Assembly: GCF_026151205.1 (NCBI RefSeq)
Contig: NC_087084.1
Span: 16,218,227 to 16,282,226 of the forward strand
From: Bolinopsis microptera
Lineage: Eukaryota; Ctenophora; Tentaculata; Lobata; Bolinopsidae
DNA: 64,000 nucleotides
Direction: 5' to 3'
Part shown: positions 8,205-19,156 of the stretch, in pieces
Layout: each line of letters opens with the position of its first letter
Position numbering within the stretch: the stretch's first letter is position 1
Notes under the pieces: generated by a model
What the model saw: only the letters and a program-made list of their open reading frames with translations
Databases searched by the model: none
What the model was told of the DNA's origin: nothing
Translations under genes and position numbers: made by a program

Positions 8205-11200
8205 TCAAATTGACTTGTACTCAAGTATAAAGTTAAACAATTTACTCCAATAACCACGGTCACTAGCAAGTTCTCTCAAATGGAGAATATCATCATACGA
8301 CTCCAGCAAGATGAAACGCTTCCAGAGGTCAACCTTCAGGTGGTGTAGGAGGTTACGTCTGTGAGCCCCGAGTCTACCAACTTCACTACACATCTCGACA
8401 GCAAAACACAGCGCAGCTTGAGCTGGTGATCTTTCATCGCTCCTCAGTATGTGTCCTAGCATCTTCCACCTAGATAACTCAGCACGCTCAGACATAGGGG
8501 TAGAGTTACTCTGTTTGTAGAGGGTATCTTTGGACATCATACTGCGTGGCCAGCTGACATTCATGATCTTTCTGAGGTGGTTACGGTGACATGCATCTAG
8601 TTTGTCCCAGTACGATTTAGGCATTCCCCAGCAACTAGAGTTATACATGAGGATAGATACTACTTGGGCCTCATAGACCTTCAGCTTCTTCTGTAGGGGG
8701 ATCTTACTCTGGCACCAGACCTTCTTGAAGTTCTGGAATGCTACATTGGCTAACATGATTCTTCTGGTGACATCTTTCCTACTTTCTAGCAGAGAACCCA
8801 ACAACTTGCTACTGCACCATTCTTCATTCATTCTAAGGGGTTTACCATCATCCATGACCTCATCTTTCCCAGCTATGTAGACGTGTACAAACTCTGTCTT
8901 TGATTCATTAATATTCAGATTCCACTCTTTGAACACCTTAGTAGCGATAGGGAGGAGGGCTTCTAGAGCATCTTTCTCTTCACCAAGATAGTCGATGTCA
9001 TCAGAGTAGGCATCTTCTTCAGGCATGCCGCTAGGGCTTATAGGGGGGGTTGGTCGCAGCGTCACGGCACGCAGGTGGTAGCAGGCACCAGCTAGAGTGA
9101 TTGTGAAACAGAGGCCTGAAACACTATCACCTTGGGGTCCTCCATTGGTGCTGATGAATACAAGGGAGGTAGCGTCGTTGACTCGCACCTTGATCTTGGT
9201 GTTGCTCAGGAGGAATCTCACTAGTCTGATCTCATCTCTTGTGCACCCTGCGTCGTCTAGGAGGTTGAGCACAGTCTGCCTACTGATAGTATCGAAGGCA
9301 CTGGACATGTCTAGGCCCATCTTGTGGAAAGACCACTCTCTTTCTTTTACAATGCTGATCAACATACGGTGACACCATACCAGGTCTCCACAGCTTCTCT
9401 TCTGCTTGTAGGCAGCTTGCCATGGACCTGTGTAAGCGTCTACCTTTGCTTCAATTCTCCTGAGTGTAATGAGGGATAGCAGCTTACGAGCACAGTTACA
9501 TAATGTCAGGGGTCTGAGGCTTTTCAGTTCACCAGGAGTCTTGCCAGGCTTTTGAAGAGGGGTGATGAAACATTCTCCGACAGCGTCAAGGAACAGGTTC
9601 TCTTCAAAGCAGGTGTTAATGATTTTGGCGTAATGGACACATAGCGCACTCCCACCATACTTGAGGAGCTCATTGGGGGTATTGTCAGGTCCATTGGCTT
9701 TGCCGTTCTTGAGGCGTTTAGCAGCGGTTTTTACCTCATATTCTGTGATAGGGCAGTCGAGGGGAGAAGGGGGACCGTCAAACGGATCAAGGGCAGGTTC
9801 ATCTCCAGTCAGCTGTTCTTCATACCAATCACGGAGTACTTCAGCTTTAGCGAGGTCTGTACCAATGGGGTACCCATCCTTATTGTGGACAACTATAGGC
9901 TTTGTCTCTTTGGTCTTAGCTAAGGATCTCACAGCTTCGAACATTTGACGCGTGTCGTCAGTTGATGAAATTTCTTCAGCTAACTGGTCAGCCTTAGCAC
10001 ACTCTAGCTCTTTCAGTCTCTTTTTGATGTCTTTACCGAGCTTATTTCTCCGTCCTCGCAGTACAGAGCTATCACAGGGCTTGTTGGTGCTTGCCAGGGC
10101 AAGGCGTATATCGTGTCGTTCTGCGACTAGGGCAACAACAGTAGGGTCATTAGAGAAGAAGCACTTATTCTTAGCCTTCCTGTAGCCTAGGGTCTCAGCA
10201 GCTGACTTATGAACTTCACCCAGTACTACTGCAAAGTCCTTGTTGGGATCACCTGAGGGTATTACAGTAGAAAGTCTACTAGCAATGTCATGTTCATACG
10301 CTCGTTTACAATCGGGGTCTGATGTGAGCCTGCGAGTGTCAAACATTTTAGGACGTTTAGGAGCTTTAGCGTAGAACAGGGGGCGTTTAGACAATTCAAT
10401 CGTACATATTACAAGCCTATGGTCAGAACTAAACACCATACCGTTGTGCGACCTAGCATCTCTGAGCAGACATTTACTTCTTCTTTTACAAAGAATATAA
10501 TCTATCTGAGTAAACACTTTACGCTTTTTACCAGACTGACCTTTGACATTAACCAAACCCTCGTAAGTGGTCCGATGACTCGCACGGTGAAGGAAGGCAG
10601 TATTAGCAGCAAACAAGTCGTTTCTACACATGAAGTTGAGAAGGTAGTGACCATTATGATTCCTTTTACCCATACCGTGCCTGCCGACATAATCTGACAC
10701 ACCATTTACATAGTCTGAGTCATCAAGCTTACCCAGCTTACCGTTGAAATCTCCCATCACAAACAACTCGTATCTTGAAGGAACGACAATAGCTGAACTG
10801 ACTTGCTTGTACACTTTCCTAACAATTTCTGGTCTGAGTTCTGATTTGGTGTTGGTAGGGCAGTACACATTGACGGCTCTAAACATGACGGGTTCACCGT
10901 GCTTTACAGGCAATCTGAAATCTATCCACGCAACACGGTCACTGACACGATGATATTGAACAATGTACGGTACTAGCCGCTTTGATACCACAAACCCCAG
11001 TCCTGCATACCAGGCATCCTTTTGTTCAATGATAATCAACTTATTGCCACAGGGTAACATTGCTTCAGATGGCTGAGTGATCTTAGTTTCTTGAAGGGCT
11101 ATAACGTCTAATTTATATTGAGTACAGTCACGTCCTAATATATGTTGGTCTACTTCTTTACTCAGCCCACGAACATTAAATGTTACAAGGGCTAGAATGA

Positions 11201-11564
11201 GTGAGAGAGGGAGCAACTTAGGGACGATGAGTAGAGGGTTAGATGCTGCAGCAGGAGTAATCTGTGTCTCCCTGCTTCTGCTGATGTTCCTGTCGTCATC
11301 ACTGGTCATTCCACCTAATAAATCACGAAACGAAACGAAACGAAACACAATATTTACTACCGGCCACACCATCTCCTGGAACAACATCGAAGTCCTCAAA
11401 TCCCTCACCTCACGCTCCCAACTTGACCTCACAGAACACGCAGCTATACAAATACGACAACCAGCTATGAACAGAACAGACCGCGCACCCAAATGTAGTT
11501 CCCTCTGGGACCCCATTCTTCCTAAAATTGCCAAATCCTTAAAGTCCAGACCATCTGGATTCAA
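8205..11564 (-). CDS. LINE ORF2 with YSDD reverse transcriptase
   Basis: 1,119-codon open frame on the minus strand. Residues ~125–395 are an EEP endonuclease: FNVRGLS (N130), IALQETK (E159), MGDFNGKLG (D272/N274), SSDHRLV (D381/H382). Residues ~600–900 are reverse transcriptase: KMGLDMSSAFDTISR (D752), NGGPQGDSVSG (810–817), AYSDDIDYL (853–860). The C-terminal part ends in the LINE thumb-like region (ILMYNSSCWG, RWKMLGHILR). The first ~120 residues do not resemble the domain, so the true start is probably an internal Met. It is full length and intact. It is related to the partial element at 62834–64000. The catalytic box is YSDD instead of the usual YADD. Confidence 0.9.
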   Translation of the reverse strand: MNPDGLDFKDLAILGRMGSQRELHLGARSVLFIAGCRICIAACSVRSSWEREVRDLRTSMLFQEMVWPVVNIVFRFVSFRDLLGGMTSDDDRNISRSRETQITPAAASNPLLIVPKLLPLSLILALVTFNVRGLSKEVDQHILGRDCTQYKLDVIALQETKITQPSEAMLPCGNKLIIIEQKDAWYAGLGFVVSKRLVPYIVQYHRVSDRVAWIDFRLPVKHGEPVMFRAVNVYCPTNTKSELRPEIVRKVYKQVSSAIVVPSRYELFVMGDFNGKLGKLDDSDYVNGVSDYVGRHGMGKRNHNGHYLLNFMCRNDLFAANTAFLHRASHRTTYEGLVNVKGQSGKKRKVFTQIDYILCKRRSKCLLRDARSHNGMVFSSDHRLVICTIELSKRPLFYAKAPKRPKMFDTRRLTSDPDCKRAYEHDIASRLSTVIPSGDPNKDFAVVLGEVHKSAAETLGYRKAKNKCFFSNDPTVVALVAERHDIRLALASTNKPCDSSVLRGRRNKLGKDIKKRLKELECAKADQLAEEISSTDDTRQMFEAVRSLAKTKETKPIVVHNKDGYPIGTDLAKAEVLRDWYEEQLTGDEPALDPFDGPPSPLDCPITEYEVKTAAKRLKNGKANGPDNTPNELLKYGGSALCVHYAKIINTCFEENLFLDAVGECFITPLQKPGKTPGELKSLRPLTLCNCARKLLSLITLRRIEAKVDAYTGPWQAAYKQKRSCGDLVWCHRMLISIVKEREWSFHKMGLDMSSAFDTISRQTVLNLLDDAGCTRDEIRLVRFLLSNTKIKVRVNDATSLVFISTNGGPQGDSVSGLCFTITLAGACYHLRAVTLRPTPPISPSGMPEEDAYSDDIDYLGEEKDALEALLPIATKVFKEWNLNINESKTEFVHVYIAGKDEVMDDGKPLRMNEEWCSSKLLGSLLESRKDVTRRIMLANVAFQNFKKVWCQSKIPLQKKLKVYEAQVVSILMYNSSCWGMPKSYWDKLDACHRNHLRKIMNVSWPRSMMSKDTLYKQSNSTPMSERAELSRWKMLGHILRSDERSPAQAALCFAVEMCSEVGRLGAHRRNLLHHLKVDLWKRFILLESYDDILHLRELASDRGYWSKLFNFILEYKSI
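11326..11346. repeat. (CGAAA)n microsatellite
   Basis: Four copies of a CGAAA-type pentamer at the 5' end of the LINE ORF2 region, followed by AATATTTACTACC. A similar arrangement occurs near 20003–20035, suggesting a shared repeat segment. Confidence 0.6.
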
Positions 11565-11599
11565 TGATTTATTAGTTTCATTGAATCACATATAAGCAT

Positions 11600-12054
11600 T
11601 GTCCACCACATCACATTCAGCTGACGACGATTAACACATGTTTATTGAAAGCTTCTACAAGTTAAATCATCGTATCTCTTATATGTTTTTAACCCAACTC
11701 CACTCAGTAATATTTACTACCCCGCTCTTATGCGACAAAGATATTGCATAAAAATACCTAAATAATTTACACAATACGGTGCCCATGTCTGAGCGGCTCT
11801 CCACAAAAACTTTCTCTCTTCCTCAGAGCAGAAAGTTTTTTTTTAAAATATATAAAACAGGGTCTCATAAAAATTGAAGAACCAGTGTACTTTATTTCAC
11901 ACAAAAAATGAAGAATATGTCACATATATAAAGGTTTAAAAACTACCAAGACACGCGCCAAGTTGGACTCGTCGGCGGTCTTAAATATTTAGATAATTTT
12001 ACGAGTATCACCCGTTTAGTCACAAATAAGAAACACTTCATAAATATGCACCGT
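11600..12054 (-). other. Inter-ORF region of the YSDD LINE with a dispersed repeat
   Basis: No ORF. The stretch 11710–11800 (TGCGACAAAGATATTG, then ACAATACGGTGCCCATG) recurs at 20069–20140, so part of this spacer belongs to a repeat family also found outside the LINE. Confidence 0.55.
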
Positions 12055-12927
12055 TCACTTTGATATCTTGTCCTCACAACAAATAATACCCCTTCTGATA
12101 TAATATCGTCTTTTCAAATCCTTCTTTGCCTTCTCTTTCATCTCCAAAACGAGCAGATGATGTCTGGCTTGCTCTTCAGGTGACCGATCTGGTGAAATGA
12201 ACACAGTTTTGTGGTGCTCACTTAGTTTCAGGTTTTTCGATTTTAATAAAATCTGATGTACAGTATTCGAATTTGATAGCAAAATTTTGACAGGTCTGGT
12301 CTTGTCAGCTGATTTCCTTCCAATCCTTACAGCTTTAAAGTGGGGTTTCACTTCAATCTGTTGAAAAAGTTCGTCTACTTTGTTTGATAGTTTCTCTTCA
12401 TCTGTCTCCTTTAAACCAAAAATGAGAACATTCCTGCTGCGATCGTCTTCTGACACAGCCTTCTGCACAACTTTTTTCAGGCTCTCCTCCGTTATTGTAG
12501 TGTTCGGCGAGGCTTTTAACACAGCTTGACTGTATGACTTGATCTCAGCTTGAACAGTGTCCTGAACAGCAGATTTTACTGCGGTCTGAACGGATTCCAA
12601 CTGATTGGCTTTGGCTTCAAGAAGTTCCCTCTGCAGTTTGATAACCGACTCTTGTGATCGGATGAGAAAACTCTTCAATTCCTCAACATCTTTCATTGCA
12701 GTCAAAGTTTCTCCGACGATAGAATTCAACTGATTGTACATATTATACATCAAATTTGATAAAACCTTCTTGACTGGCTTTTCAAACTTTTCAACTGAAA
12801 ACACTATTCTACTTTCACAGTTCGTGGCTTTTGCCACATTCGAAATTAAAGCGTTGAAATCCTCATGCGCTTCGTTGAAAAATGTAGAGTGTCCTGATAA
12901 ACGCTGCAGTAAATCTGTGTCCTCCAT
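12055..12927 (-). CDS. LINE ORF1-like protein: coiled coil plus RRM-like core
   Basis: 290-residue ORF upstream of the YSDD ORF2 on the same strand. Residues ~85–130 are heptad-rich (LQRELLEAKANQLESVQTAV), a likely coiled coil for trimerisation. RNVLIFGLKE (165–174) begins an RRM-like nucleic-acid-binding core, and the region up to ~270 (AVRIGRKS, FISPDRSPEEQARHHLL) matches the arrangement of L1-type ORF1 proteins. Family knowledge: such proteins bind LINE RNA and act as chaperones in the RNP. The spacer of ~490 bp to ORF2 is long, so belonging to the same element is likely but not proved. Confidence 0.7.
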   Translation of the reverse strand: MEDTDLLQRLSGHSTFFNEAHEDFNALISNVAKATNCESRIVFSVEKFEKPVKKVLSNLMYNMYNQLNSIVGETLTAMKDVEELKSFLIRSQESVIKLQRELLEAKANQLESVQTAVKSAVQDTVQAEIKSYSQAVLKASPNTTITEESLKKVVQKAVSEDDRSRNVLIFGLKETDEEKLSNKVDELFQQIEVKPHFKAVRIGRKSADKTRPVKILLSNSNTVHQILLKSKNLKLSEHHKTVFISPDRSPEEQARHHLLVLEMKEKAKKDLKRRYYIRRGIICCEDKISK

Positions 12928-14199
12928 TATAATGTACTTAACTTGTATTACAAGGCTACACAGTGGTCGCAGTGCAATTAAACGATTTTACTGATAAGAG
13001 AGCAACTGTTATCAACACACAAGCTAAAACACATTAACGATACAAATCTAAATTTAAATTCAGCTATATACACAATACACAGCCCGCCTCGCAGACAGCC
13101 ACACATTGCTGAGAGATTCTCAGGTGCAGATGTAAGCGCCGCGCGCGCGAGGTTTGTTATGCTAATAATAACGGAAAATTCTGAGGCACGAGTTTCATTC
13201 AGCTGCCCAATTTATATGTGACATGTATTTGTATTAAATTCAGATAAATGTTAGTAATAATCGACGCTAACATTGTGCAACTGTAAACTGCAAAATGTTA
13301 ACGTCGATTACCACTAAATCACATCTAGCAAGTTACTAATTCTTTGCACTATATATGTTACGTCACTATAGAATATAAAATTTGTTTCACTATAGCATAT
13401 GTCATTCATATTGTACGTTATATAAGATAAAAATAAACATTTTATAATTGTTTCAATGTTCAACACTGCTAAAAAACAAATACCTACTTGCCCATCGATT
13501 AAGCAGTCGCCAAAACAAGGCTCAAAGTTAATTTACCTTCACACCTCGTTTTGGAGACTGAAGGATGTCAATAAATAAATAATGGATAATATTAATACTG
13601 AATATGATGGATAATCAGTAATATCAATAAAATCCACAATCACTAATCATGTTTTCGATGGGCAAGCACCCGCAACTGGATGCTGAAACAAACGGCGCAA
13701 GTCTTGCACCGTTCATGCAGCATACGTCGCGAGATATCATGAGCTCCGCTAACTCTGCGATTCTAACGGATGAATTAGGCTCCCCCGACAGAAACACAGG
13801 TAATAGGGGGTTGTGGAAGGACACGAACACTGTTCGTTAACTCGTACCCCCTATATAGATCTATGTCCCGCCGGAGAGAGCCCACCACCAGTCATATCGA
13901 AAGCAGCTTTTAATTCTGCATTATAAATATCGCTTCGCCATAATAAATAATATACATTACCACTACACACTTGTCACTACACACTTTTATGCACAGTACA
14001 ACTAAAATATTAACAAGAGACAGAAGAGTTTTACATCGGCTCAGCACCGCAAGGACGTTGGCTATACGCGTGGTTCATAAATTAGTTTGATTTGGGTACG
14101 GTTCGACGGGGAAAGTGGTCGGGATTAGTTCTCATAATGAGTGATCACTGTCGTCAGAAATATTAGAGCGGGAACTTCCCCAGGTTCTGGACGAAACGC
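12928..14199. other. Probable LINE 5'UTR and unannotated DNA
   Basis: Upstream of the ORF1 at 12927. Includes a GC-rich patch with CGCGCGCGCG at ~13139–13149 and, at 13649–13803 plus strand, a 52-codon open stretch starting with ATG and ending in a possible donor (ACAG/GTAATA). The latter could be a small exon but has no recognisable domain. Confidence 0.3.
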
Positions 14200-14519
14200 G
14201 CACGATTTTAAAAGGGTCATAACTCGGTTAAATTGTGAACAACCAACTTTAAATTTTAAGAAAGCACTTTAATTATCAAACCAAATGTGTCTAGAAACTT
14301 TTAAGTTCCTAGCTGAAAGCGTTCTCACCTCATGGTGACAATAGCGAAAAAGAGGGAGTGGTGTGCCACACCCACTGTAATTGATTAAATTTGACGAAAC
14401 TTTCAGGAAATCTAAGTTTGACCCATATCTATAATCTCTGAAATTTCTGTGCAATTCTAAGAAGACTTACGTGAGTTATTAAAGGGTTGCGTGTGGGCAG
14501 TTACTTCTGGGCCACCCTG
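14200..14519. mobile_element. Mariner-type MITE, right half
   Basis: The right end (GTTACTTCTGGGCCACCCTG next to TA) and ~300 bp of internal sequence match the complete MITE at 38996–39623, including GAGGGAGTGGTGTGCCACAC. No matching left end lies next to it; the only candidate in the same orientation is the solo end at 7958, across the LINE. Confidence 0.75.
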
Positions 14520-14522
14520 TAT

Positions 14523-15460
14523 ATAAAATGGCGTGTCTTATGTGTTGCAGGATGCTTCATGTAAGAATCCTACTCTTTTGGTGAGGAAACCTAATTCAAG
14601 CCAAAGTTATATTATGATTATATTGAGAAGTTGGTGCCATCTTAGGGGGGCGCCAAATCGTCGTTTGAATGTGGGACAATTTTGAAAAAACTTAACTTAA
14701 GTACTAACAAAACTGGGCATTTTGATCTAGAAACACACTTTTTTACCGGCATATCCTCTAAAATCACCTTAATATGTCCAATTTTACGTTTTTACTTTGA
14801 AAAAGGGGAAGATGGCACTGACAGGGGGAGTGGGAATACAACGTTATGCCACTGGGGTCAGGGGTTTTCATGAAAATTTACTCCAAAAAAACTAAGTGAG
14901 AAGTGACATTGGGCATTGAAGTAAACACCAATCCTTTATCAATGACATAGGAAAAGTGAAATGATGACAAATCATTATCATAAATCAATAAAAACATAAT
15001 TATACGTAAAATCATCGAGAATGTTCATAAAAATATTTTAATTATTTTAATTATAACTTCATAAACAATAAAGTTAATTTTAATAAGTTAGACATTCCAA
15101 AAACTGTTACTGGGCAGTGCTTAGCCTGTCATTCCGCCATATCTCTATTATGTTTATGGACAAAATACCCTGGGGTCCCAAAAAAACTGAAGAAACAAGT
15201 CAGAGCGGTAAAAATACGGGTACTTGAAGCTGTTAATACGAACACAACGAAATAAACTAAGTGAGAGAAGTGACGTTATATGGTTTGATTGACGATGTCA
15301 ATCCGTCGAGATCGTTGCTCTGCTAGTTCGCGCGGCGCGTCGAAGCGGCGAAGTCTGTTAGAATCTTAATTCTATTTGTAGCTTGTTTTTGTACTTCATA
15401 TTACTAACCCTGTATCTCACTTTAGCAAAGGTTTAGTTCCAGTGATTGTATATACAGTGT
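14523..15460. other. Repeat-derived stretch
   Basis: No gene. 15107–15160 is a minus-strand copy of a dispersed repeat (…GCGGAATGACAGGCT…) also at 19586–19617 and 37460–37508. 15287–15350 carries one arm of the palindrome found complete at 19339–19546. Confidence 0.5.
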
Positions 15461-15471
15461 TGGGGTAAAGG

Positions 15472-15645
15472 GACTCCAGAAGGCAGACAAGGCTCGACTC
15501 CAGACTCTAGTTGAAGTAACAGAAGAGAGAGGAGTGTCCAGTGTTTAGTTGACTCCAGACTCTAGCGAAGCAGAAGGGAGAGGAGTGACGTTGTCGACTC
15601 CAGACTCTAGCGTAGCAGAAGGGAGAGGAGTGACGTTGTTTTAGT
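15472..15645. repeat. Three ~55-bp tandem repeats
   Basis: Three successive copies sharing CGACTCCAGACTCTAG and AGAGAGGAGTG, followed by a stretch rich in TTTAGT. It resembles repeats in retroelement terminal or 5'UTR regions, but no matching second LTR was found. Confidence 0.6.
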
Positions 15646-16327
15646 GATCCCACAGATTCCAGTCGACAGATACTATCTGTGTTCTGTGACGTGGAAAGAG
15701 TGGTAAGTAGTTTATAGTTATAGTTTAGTAGTTTAGTCTAGGAGTTCCCGCTTCCTCTTTCACTTTCATTATAGTTTCACGTGGTTTACATTTCACTTTA
15801 CTCACGGTAGTTTTCCCCCAGGGTTTTTTATTATAGTTATCAGTTCCAGTTTAGTTGAAGTCCTCATCATTCAGAAGTACCTCATATAGTAAGAAGAACA
15901 TCATCATCAGGAGTAGTAGTTTTAATTTAATAGTAGTTTAATCTAATAGTAAAAAGACATTATTTAGTTTAGTATTGATTTGTGTATTAGTTATAGCAGT
16001 GTGAGTAGCTGAGTCACACCAATCACCTTTTAATCACTCATTCACTATTTGAGAGTGAGTACATAGAGTAACAAGGTTACATTTGACACACCATTTATTT
16101 GTATAACCTCTTTATTCATCTAATTTGTATTTATAATAATTGAGTATTATTTGTTATTTAATTAACCCAAGAACCTAAGAAAGTGTCAAACAGTATATAT
16201 ATACATTCAATCAAATCAAGTGATGCAATTGGCAGAGCACAATCAAAATTTTAAGTGTTGCAATTGGCAGAGCACAATTCATTGCTACCAATAATTTTTT
16301 CAAAAACATTTTAACAAAACACATAAT
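15646..16327. other. No recognised feature
   Basis: AT-rich, low-complexity DNA with many TAGTTTA-type words. A short direct repeat (GTGTTGCAATTGGCAGAGCA-like) occurs at ~16220–16280. Confidence 0.5.
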
Positions 16328-16597
16328 CTACTCCATTATAGGGGCAGGGATGAGGTTGTATGAAACTTCTGATAGCTGAATCTCACGTTTGGTGTCCACC
16401 TTCTTTCCTCGGTACCCTCGTAGAGCAATAAGAGTTGTTCTCAACATTGCAAATCTTATCCTAGTTCTCACGTGTCTTACTACATCGCAGTACCTTTCCT
16501 TCCTTTTTCTTGCAATGAGGTCTGCTACTCTGTTGACGAACTGCTTACACTCTTTAGACATTCCTCCAGATGTAACCCAAGAACAGGGTTCCAACAA
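16328..16597 (-). pseudogene. C-terminal fragment of a retroelement protein
   Basis: An 89-codon minus-strand fragment with TSGGMSKECKQFVNRVADLI, YCDVVRHVRTRIRFAMLRTT and ALRGYRGK. I recognise this as the conserved tail found on many cnidarian and fish retroelement proteins (TSGGM … KR … RxRFxLLR … IRGxRG). No upstream RT is present, so it is a 5'-truncated copy. The exact clade is uncertain. Confidence 0.5.
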
Positions 16598-16605
16598 AGT
16601 CCTCC

Positions 16606-16640
16606 AAGTAAAACAAAATTTTTAAGTAAAACAAAATTTA
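16606..16640 (-). repeat. LINE-type tandem 3' tail
   Basis: Two copies of AAGTAAAACAAAATTT(TT), the same terminal duplication as at 8024–8059. It marks the 3' end of a minus-strand insertion extending right from here; that insertion shares ATAAGTAGACATCCGATAAT with 34799 onward. Confidence 0.6.
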
Positions 16641-18621
16641 AATTTTATTGCCATTACAATGAATAATGATATCATAATAAATATAAGTAGACATCCGATA
16701 ATAAACTTGTTACATCCAGTACAACCCAAGATGTCAGCCGACGCGACTTACAAAAATAAAGAAAGCTAGCATGTTATGTTCATTGTTCATAGTTTTTCTA
16801 ACGAGCATGCTTAGCACTTAGGCTGTACGGAAATAGCTTTAATTCTACGTCATATTAAAAACTTTACATCATTTTTGAGATACAAAAACAAATTTTAAAA
16901 TAAATAACTCTTTTGCTGCTTAGGCGCGGCACCGCGCTTGACCCACATGCTATACAGTGCACAGTGTGTAGCAACACATCGCTGAAAACAAAAGCTGAAT
17001 GAGCTATAACATATAAGCGGTGCGCCGCGCCTAAACCTAAAACCATAAACTTTAAATATTGTCAAGATATTAAACGAGTTTTGCAAAATAATATAGCATG
17101 CTGACTTCGTAGGATATTACAAATATACCAGTGCCAGTTCCAAATGTGAGTCAGCGCTTAAACCAAAAGCAGTTGGCAAAAGGAGCCAGTTGCCTGCAAG
17201 AGCTTTACTAGCACCCGATTTACCACTTTTGGAGCACAAACTCAAACCTAAAACCGGCCAAGCACAAAAATATGTTATCGCCACGATTGGGTGGATTGAT
17301 TCCCAGAATATTTATCAGCACGCGGCACTAATAATATATGAAGTTCATTATCGAATTTTAGATATGCCCTGGATCGTTTAACACATATATAAAAGGTTAT
17401 TAAAGAATAATTAATGTTTGGTTCGTATAAATCGATATTAATCAATTATTTAAAATAGTATTTGCGTTTGTTATTATTAACTATTGAGTTGCGTTCGATT
17501 TAAATATTAAAACACTACTACAATACATTTCACAAAACAAAACGACGGGGACACTGCTGCTGTTGACGAGTATCTGGTTATATTAATTATGGGTCTTTTG
17601 TTCATTAGGGGGTGCACGATAAAAATAAACTTGCTCGGATTTTAAATATTTTTGTACCACTGTTTTCTAGAGACTGTGAGAATTTTCACAATACCAAATT
17701 TTTCATACCTTTTTGGAAAGATTAGTGAGTTTCGCCTAGGTGCCATATTTGATGGTGCGCGGCTTTTGGAGCAAAAGTAGCTGTAAAAGTCGCGTAATTT
17801 GATCAAATTCGTCCAAATTTGACCATTTTTGTCGTATTATTCGGATTTATCTTCAGTTTCTGAAATGAGATCATTCTGGAAATTGGCGACGACCTTCCAA
17901 TAGGGCTTTCACAACTGTCAGAAAAATTTGGTGGATATCGGAGTTGATATAGTGATCAAAATGGGGCAAAATACGCTGCTTTTAGCTGTAACATAATGTC
18001 TGATGGTTGGATATGCTTTAAATTTTTCGGACACTTGCCTTGTAAGTCTATGAGTAAGCTTACCAATTTTTGTTGCAATTGCAGGTCGGGAAGGATACTC
18101 AATATCTATTTGTTTGAAGAAAATTGTGCTGGCCGAAATTAGCGCTAAAAAACCATCCTACAGTCGGCACGCGCGGCTCACTGTCGATGGCGCACTACCT
18201 ATGTTCATTAAAATAAGTGTGATCATACTTCTAGAGTATATTGGGCTGACACAGTTGCTGCAAGGTTAACATTGGGGTCCAAAACCGAGAGTGTGATACA
18301 ACTTAATTTCGCGTTACGTAGTAAGAGATACAAAATATAAAATATAAGATATAAGTCACTGCAAGTTCACGGATATAGCGCGGCGTCATTCCATTATTCT
18401 GGCGCGGTAAATCACGCTGGGTAATGAAATGATAGAGTTATACAATATTTAAGTTTCGCGCGCTACGTTTACACAATATATTTGTGAGTCCGTCCCACGT
18501 TCCAGACGCCGCTCCAGACAAGTCCAGACACCAGTGTAAAAGCGGATGAGCTGATCAGTGTTCTGTGTTATATGCGTGAATATATAGTTTCTATGTTTGA
18601 CTGTGGTGTGTATTGTGTGTG
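16641..18621. other. Intergenic/repeat DNA without clear genes
   Basis: 16720–16810 (CAACCCAAGATGTC, AAATAAAGAAAGCTAGCATG) recurs at 36550–36620. The rest, including an open stretch at 17190–17381, shows no recognisable domain or splice-supported exon. Confidence 0.5.
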
Positions 18622-18894
18622 TTATTTTGTGTGTGTAGTATGAAATCTATATGGACTAGTTTGTGTGTTCTTATTATAGGCACATGTCATTTCCATCAAA
18701 GTTGAGTTCTGACCATTCATCAGTGTTTCCAGCTTTTTGAGCATTGAGTAGCATAGTTTTAATGCGACCTTTAACAAGTGCAATTGGGGACGAGAAGTCA
18801 ATCTTACTAGAAGGTTTAAGGAATTTATTCCACATATTCGAGGTTTTATATACAAACAAATTGGTTGCAGCGGGGTTAATAAAGTAGTTATCAC
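18622..18894 (-). pseudogene. CR1/L2-like LINE ORF2 C-terminal fragment
   Basis: Minus-strand remnant reading VYKTSNMWNKF, then SELNFDGNDM near its end. It matches the C-terminus of the fragment at 34838–35376 (YQSTKMWNDC … CELNFDSNEL). Frames are shifted between 18674–18859 and the overlapping frame, so it is a dead 5'-truncated copy. Confidence 0.6.
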
Positions 18895-19156
18895 GTCGGG
18901 GTGACTTTACAATTGTATGGTAAAAGTACTTAACATGGTTCTTTGTTCTTGATTTCCATTCGGCATCTAAAATAGGCTGAGTATGTCACTATCATGGGAT
19001 AATAAGTACATTTAATGCAAACATATCAGGGTTGTGGCGGCCAGTTATTGATTTATACATAAAATTGAACTTTAAATAGAAATGTGGATATATTGAAATT
19101 TAAAACTTTTAAAACGGATCGCTTTGCTCTAACCAGAGCCCTCTCGCTTGCAGTAG

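Noticed and set aside
13649..13840. Small plus-strand gene with a possible donor
   Set aside because: No second exon, domain or homologue recognised; kept only as a remark in the surrounding stretch.
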